The notes under the pieces: generated by a model
The model's database searches: none
What the model was told of the DNA's origin: nothing
Seen by the model: the letters and a program-made list of their open reading frames with translations, nothing else
DNA from: Gammaproteobacteria bacterium
GTDB lineage: Bacteria > Pseudomonadota > Gammaproteobacteria > GCA-001735895
Direction: 5' to 3'
NCBI GenBank assembly: GCA_021767985.1
Contig: JAASSH010000089.1
Span: forward strand, 1-7,601
Length of the DNA stretch: 7,601 bases
Program-made: the position numbers and the translations under genes
Part shown: positions 6,921 to 7,601 of the stretch, one piece after another
Layout: every line of letters starts with the position of its first letter
How positions within the stretch are numbered: the stretch's first letter is position 1

Positions 6921-6940
6921 CCCCGGCCCACGAGCCGGGG
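6921..6940. repeat. Left REP-like hairpin
   Basis: CCCCGGC (6921-6927) pairs perfectly with GCCGGGG (6934-6940) around a 6-base loop. No T tract follows, so it is not a terminator by itself. It is the left end of the inverted-repeat unit and could protect the 3' end of the binding-protein mRNA. Confidence 0.7.
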
Positions 6941-6970
6941 TCCATTAACGATATTGTGAAAACTCCAAAC

Positions 6971-7006
6971 GGAAAGCCCGCCGGGCTTTCCCTGGTTGTT
7001 TTCGAT
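6971..7006 (+). terminator. Second terminator-like hairpin upstream of the permease
   Basis: GGAAAGCCC (6971-6979) and GGGCTTTCC (6983-6991) form a perfect 9-base-pair stem around a 3-base GCC loop. The following bases up to 7006 are T-rich but interrupted (CTGGTTGTTTTCGATTTT), so termination may be only partial. The AAAGCCC/GGGCTTT core is common in intrinsic terminators. It could back up the first terminator or work as an attenuator that lets some transcripts reach the permease. Confidence 0.6.
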
Positions 7007-7020
7007 TTTACTGTAAATAG

Positions 7021-7040
7021 ATTCCGGCCTGCGCCGGAAT
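7021..7040. repeat. Right REP/dRS3-like hairpin
   Basis: ATTCCGGC (7021-7028) pairs perfectly with GCCGGAAT (7033-7040) around CTGC. The palindrome is followed by GACGGC and is the right end of the inverted-repeat unit. The sequence type, ATTCC-stem-GGAAT next to TGACG, is a widely dispersed proteobacterial repeat. Confidence 0.7.
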
Positions 7041-7081
7041 GACGGCGTTAACACTGGTCATCTGAAACTGAAGAAACCTTC

Positions 7082-7601
7082 GTGACACAGTTCTTACTCA
7101 GGCGTGTTTTGCAGGCGGGGCTGGTGATGCTCATCATCAGCATGTTCTGCTTTTCGATCCAGGGCACGCTCGGCGACCCGACGCGCGAGCTGGCGGCGAT
7201 GTCGATGTCCGACGAGGAGCGTGCCAGCCTGCGAGAATCGCTGGGGCTCAACGACCCGTTGCTGGTGCAGTACGGCCGTTTTGTCAAACGCGCGCTGCAG
7301 GGCGACCTCGGAACTTCGTATTTTTTCAAGGAACCGACGCTCGACGTCATCCTGAAGAAACTGCCGGCGACGCTGGAACTGTCGTTTGCCGCGTCGCTAA
7401 TCATCATCTTCGTGTCGATCCCGCTCGGCGTGTTCTGCGCAATCAAGCCGCGCCACTGGTTCAGTCGTTTTACCATGGCGGTCAGCGTCGTCGGTATTTC
7501 CATCCCGGTGTTCCGGACCGCGCTTGCACTGATTTTCATTTTTTCGATCACCCTGGGCTGGATGCCCTCCTTCGGCCGCGGCGAAATCGTGCAGGTCTGG
7601 G
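7082..7601 (+). CDS. Peptide-type ABC transporter permease (DppB/OppB family), N-terminal 173 residues, cut by the right edge
   Basis: This is an inner-membrane permease subunit that would form the channel with a DppC-type partner. The frame starts at GTG 7082; an in-frame TAA at 7049-7051 and the absence of any other ATG/GTG/TTG before it leave this as the only good start. The beginning MTQFLLRRVLQAGLVMLIISMFCF gives the typical cytoplasmic R-R followed by TM1 (about 9-28). Then come 'GDPTRELAAM', 'LRESLGLNDPLLVQYGRFVKRALQGDLGTSYFFKEPTLDVILKKLPATLELS' (family hallmark, about 50-101), TM2 (about 99-120) and TM3 (about 131-160) with 'VGISIPVFRTALALIFIFSITLGWMPSFGRGE'. The family usually has 'SIPxFW' here; this protein has R144 in place of Trp. 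The SD is weak (GAAG, 7070-7073). It follows the binding-protein gene after a terminator-rich gap. About half of the usual 310-340 residues is present. Confidence 0.93.
   Translation, partial: MTQFLLRRVLQAGLVMLIISMFCFSIQGTLGDPTRELAAMSMSDEERASLRESLGLNDPLLVQYGRFVKRALQGDLGTSYFFKEPTLDVILKKLPATLELSFAASLIIIFVSIPLGVFCAIKPRHWFSRFTMAVSVVGISIPVFRTALALIFIFSITLGWMPSFGRGEIVQVW

Larger units (their letters stand above)
6914..7046. repeat. 133-base inverted-repeat unit with hairpin ends (REP/dRS3- or MITE-like)
   Basis: The left end reads GCCGTCA, CCCCGGC (6921-6927), a 6-base loop, GCCGGGG (6934-6940), TCCATT. The right end, on the other strand starting at 7046, reads GCCGTCA, TTCCGGC, GCAG, GCCGGAA, TCTATT. 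The outer 14 bases match at 12 positions, and the CC/GG pair in the left stem is TT/AA in the right stem, so both stems still pair. Each end resembles short palindromes scattered through many proteobacterial genomes ('GTCATTCCGGC...GCCGGAAT', dRS3-like). The terminator-like hairpin at 6971-6991 lies between the ends. TTAA flanks both sides (6907-6910 and 7048-7051), which could be a target duplication or chance. No coding capacity is seen. Confidence 0.6.
6853..7081 (+). other. Structured intergenic region between binding protein and permease
   Basis: The 229 bases hold no credible gene. They contain, in order, an intrinsic terminator, a REP-like hairpin, a second terminator-like GC hairpin, and another REP-like hairpin in inverted orientation. 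Each is described separately. The region probably acts as an expression valve within the transporter operon, or separates two transcription units. No convincing -35/-10 pair for the permease was found in it. Confidence 0.6.

Noticed and set aside
6954..6970. TGTGA half-site as a possible CRP site
   Set aside because: There is no matching TCACA half at the correct spacing; only one half is present.
6842..7054. 70-codon - strand frame beginning MLTPSFRRRPESI
   Set aside because: 'SFRRRPESI' is what a dRS3/REP-like palindrome encodes when translated. The frame runs through the repeat and both terminators.
7048..7551. 167-codon - strand frame
   Set aside because: It is antisense to the permease, whose + strand GTG-initiated frame has clear DppB-family motifs.

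Overview
The window is a GC-rich (by eye), densely coding bacterial segment in which every supported gene lies on the + strand. Gram-negative features (a Sec signal peptide on a non-lipoprotein peptide-binding protein, REP/dRS3-like palindromes, TtgA-free proteobacterial protein style) suggest a proteobacterium, most likely a free-living gammaproteobacterium. The taxon is an inference from protein style, not from a marker gene.

Region 1 (1-1135) holds the C-terminal part of a fold-type IV (branched-chain/D-amino-acid type) aminotransferase. A small PAPS-type sulfotransferase-like protein starts inside its last codons with a 10-base overlap, so the two look translationally coupled. The aminotransferase keeps the PLP phosphate-binding motifs. 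It lacks the usual pyridine-N glutamate, and the putative catalytic lysine sits in an odd register.

Region 2 (1250-3424) is the most unusual gene: a 724-residue protein with a complete metallo-beta-lactamase (MBL) metal site followed by two cyclic-nucleotide-binding (CNB) type domains. Its first ~200 residues appear to be a second, decayed MBL domain with all metal ligands lost. No characterised gene name is recognised. The architecture suggests a hydrolase controlled by cAMP, cGMP or a similar ligand.

Region 3 (3510-7601 and beyond) is a peptide/opine/nickel-type (Dpp/Opp) ABC importer: a fused two-NBD ATPase (DppD-DppF like), a periplasmic family-5 solute-binding protein, and the start of a DppB/OppB-type permease that runs off the right edge. 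A partner DppC-type permease is expected beyond the window. The order ATPase, binding protein, permease is not the classical dppABCDF order.

Between the binding-protein gene and the permease (6853-7081) lie a strong intrinsic terminator, a second terminator-like hairpin, and a 133-base inverted-repeat unit whose two end hairpins differ by paired, compensating base changes. These structures probably set the binding protein to be made in excess over the membrane components. No tRNA, rRNA, CRISPR or transposase gene was seen.
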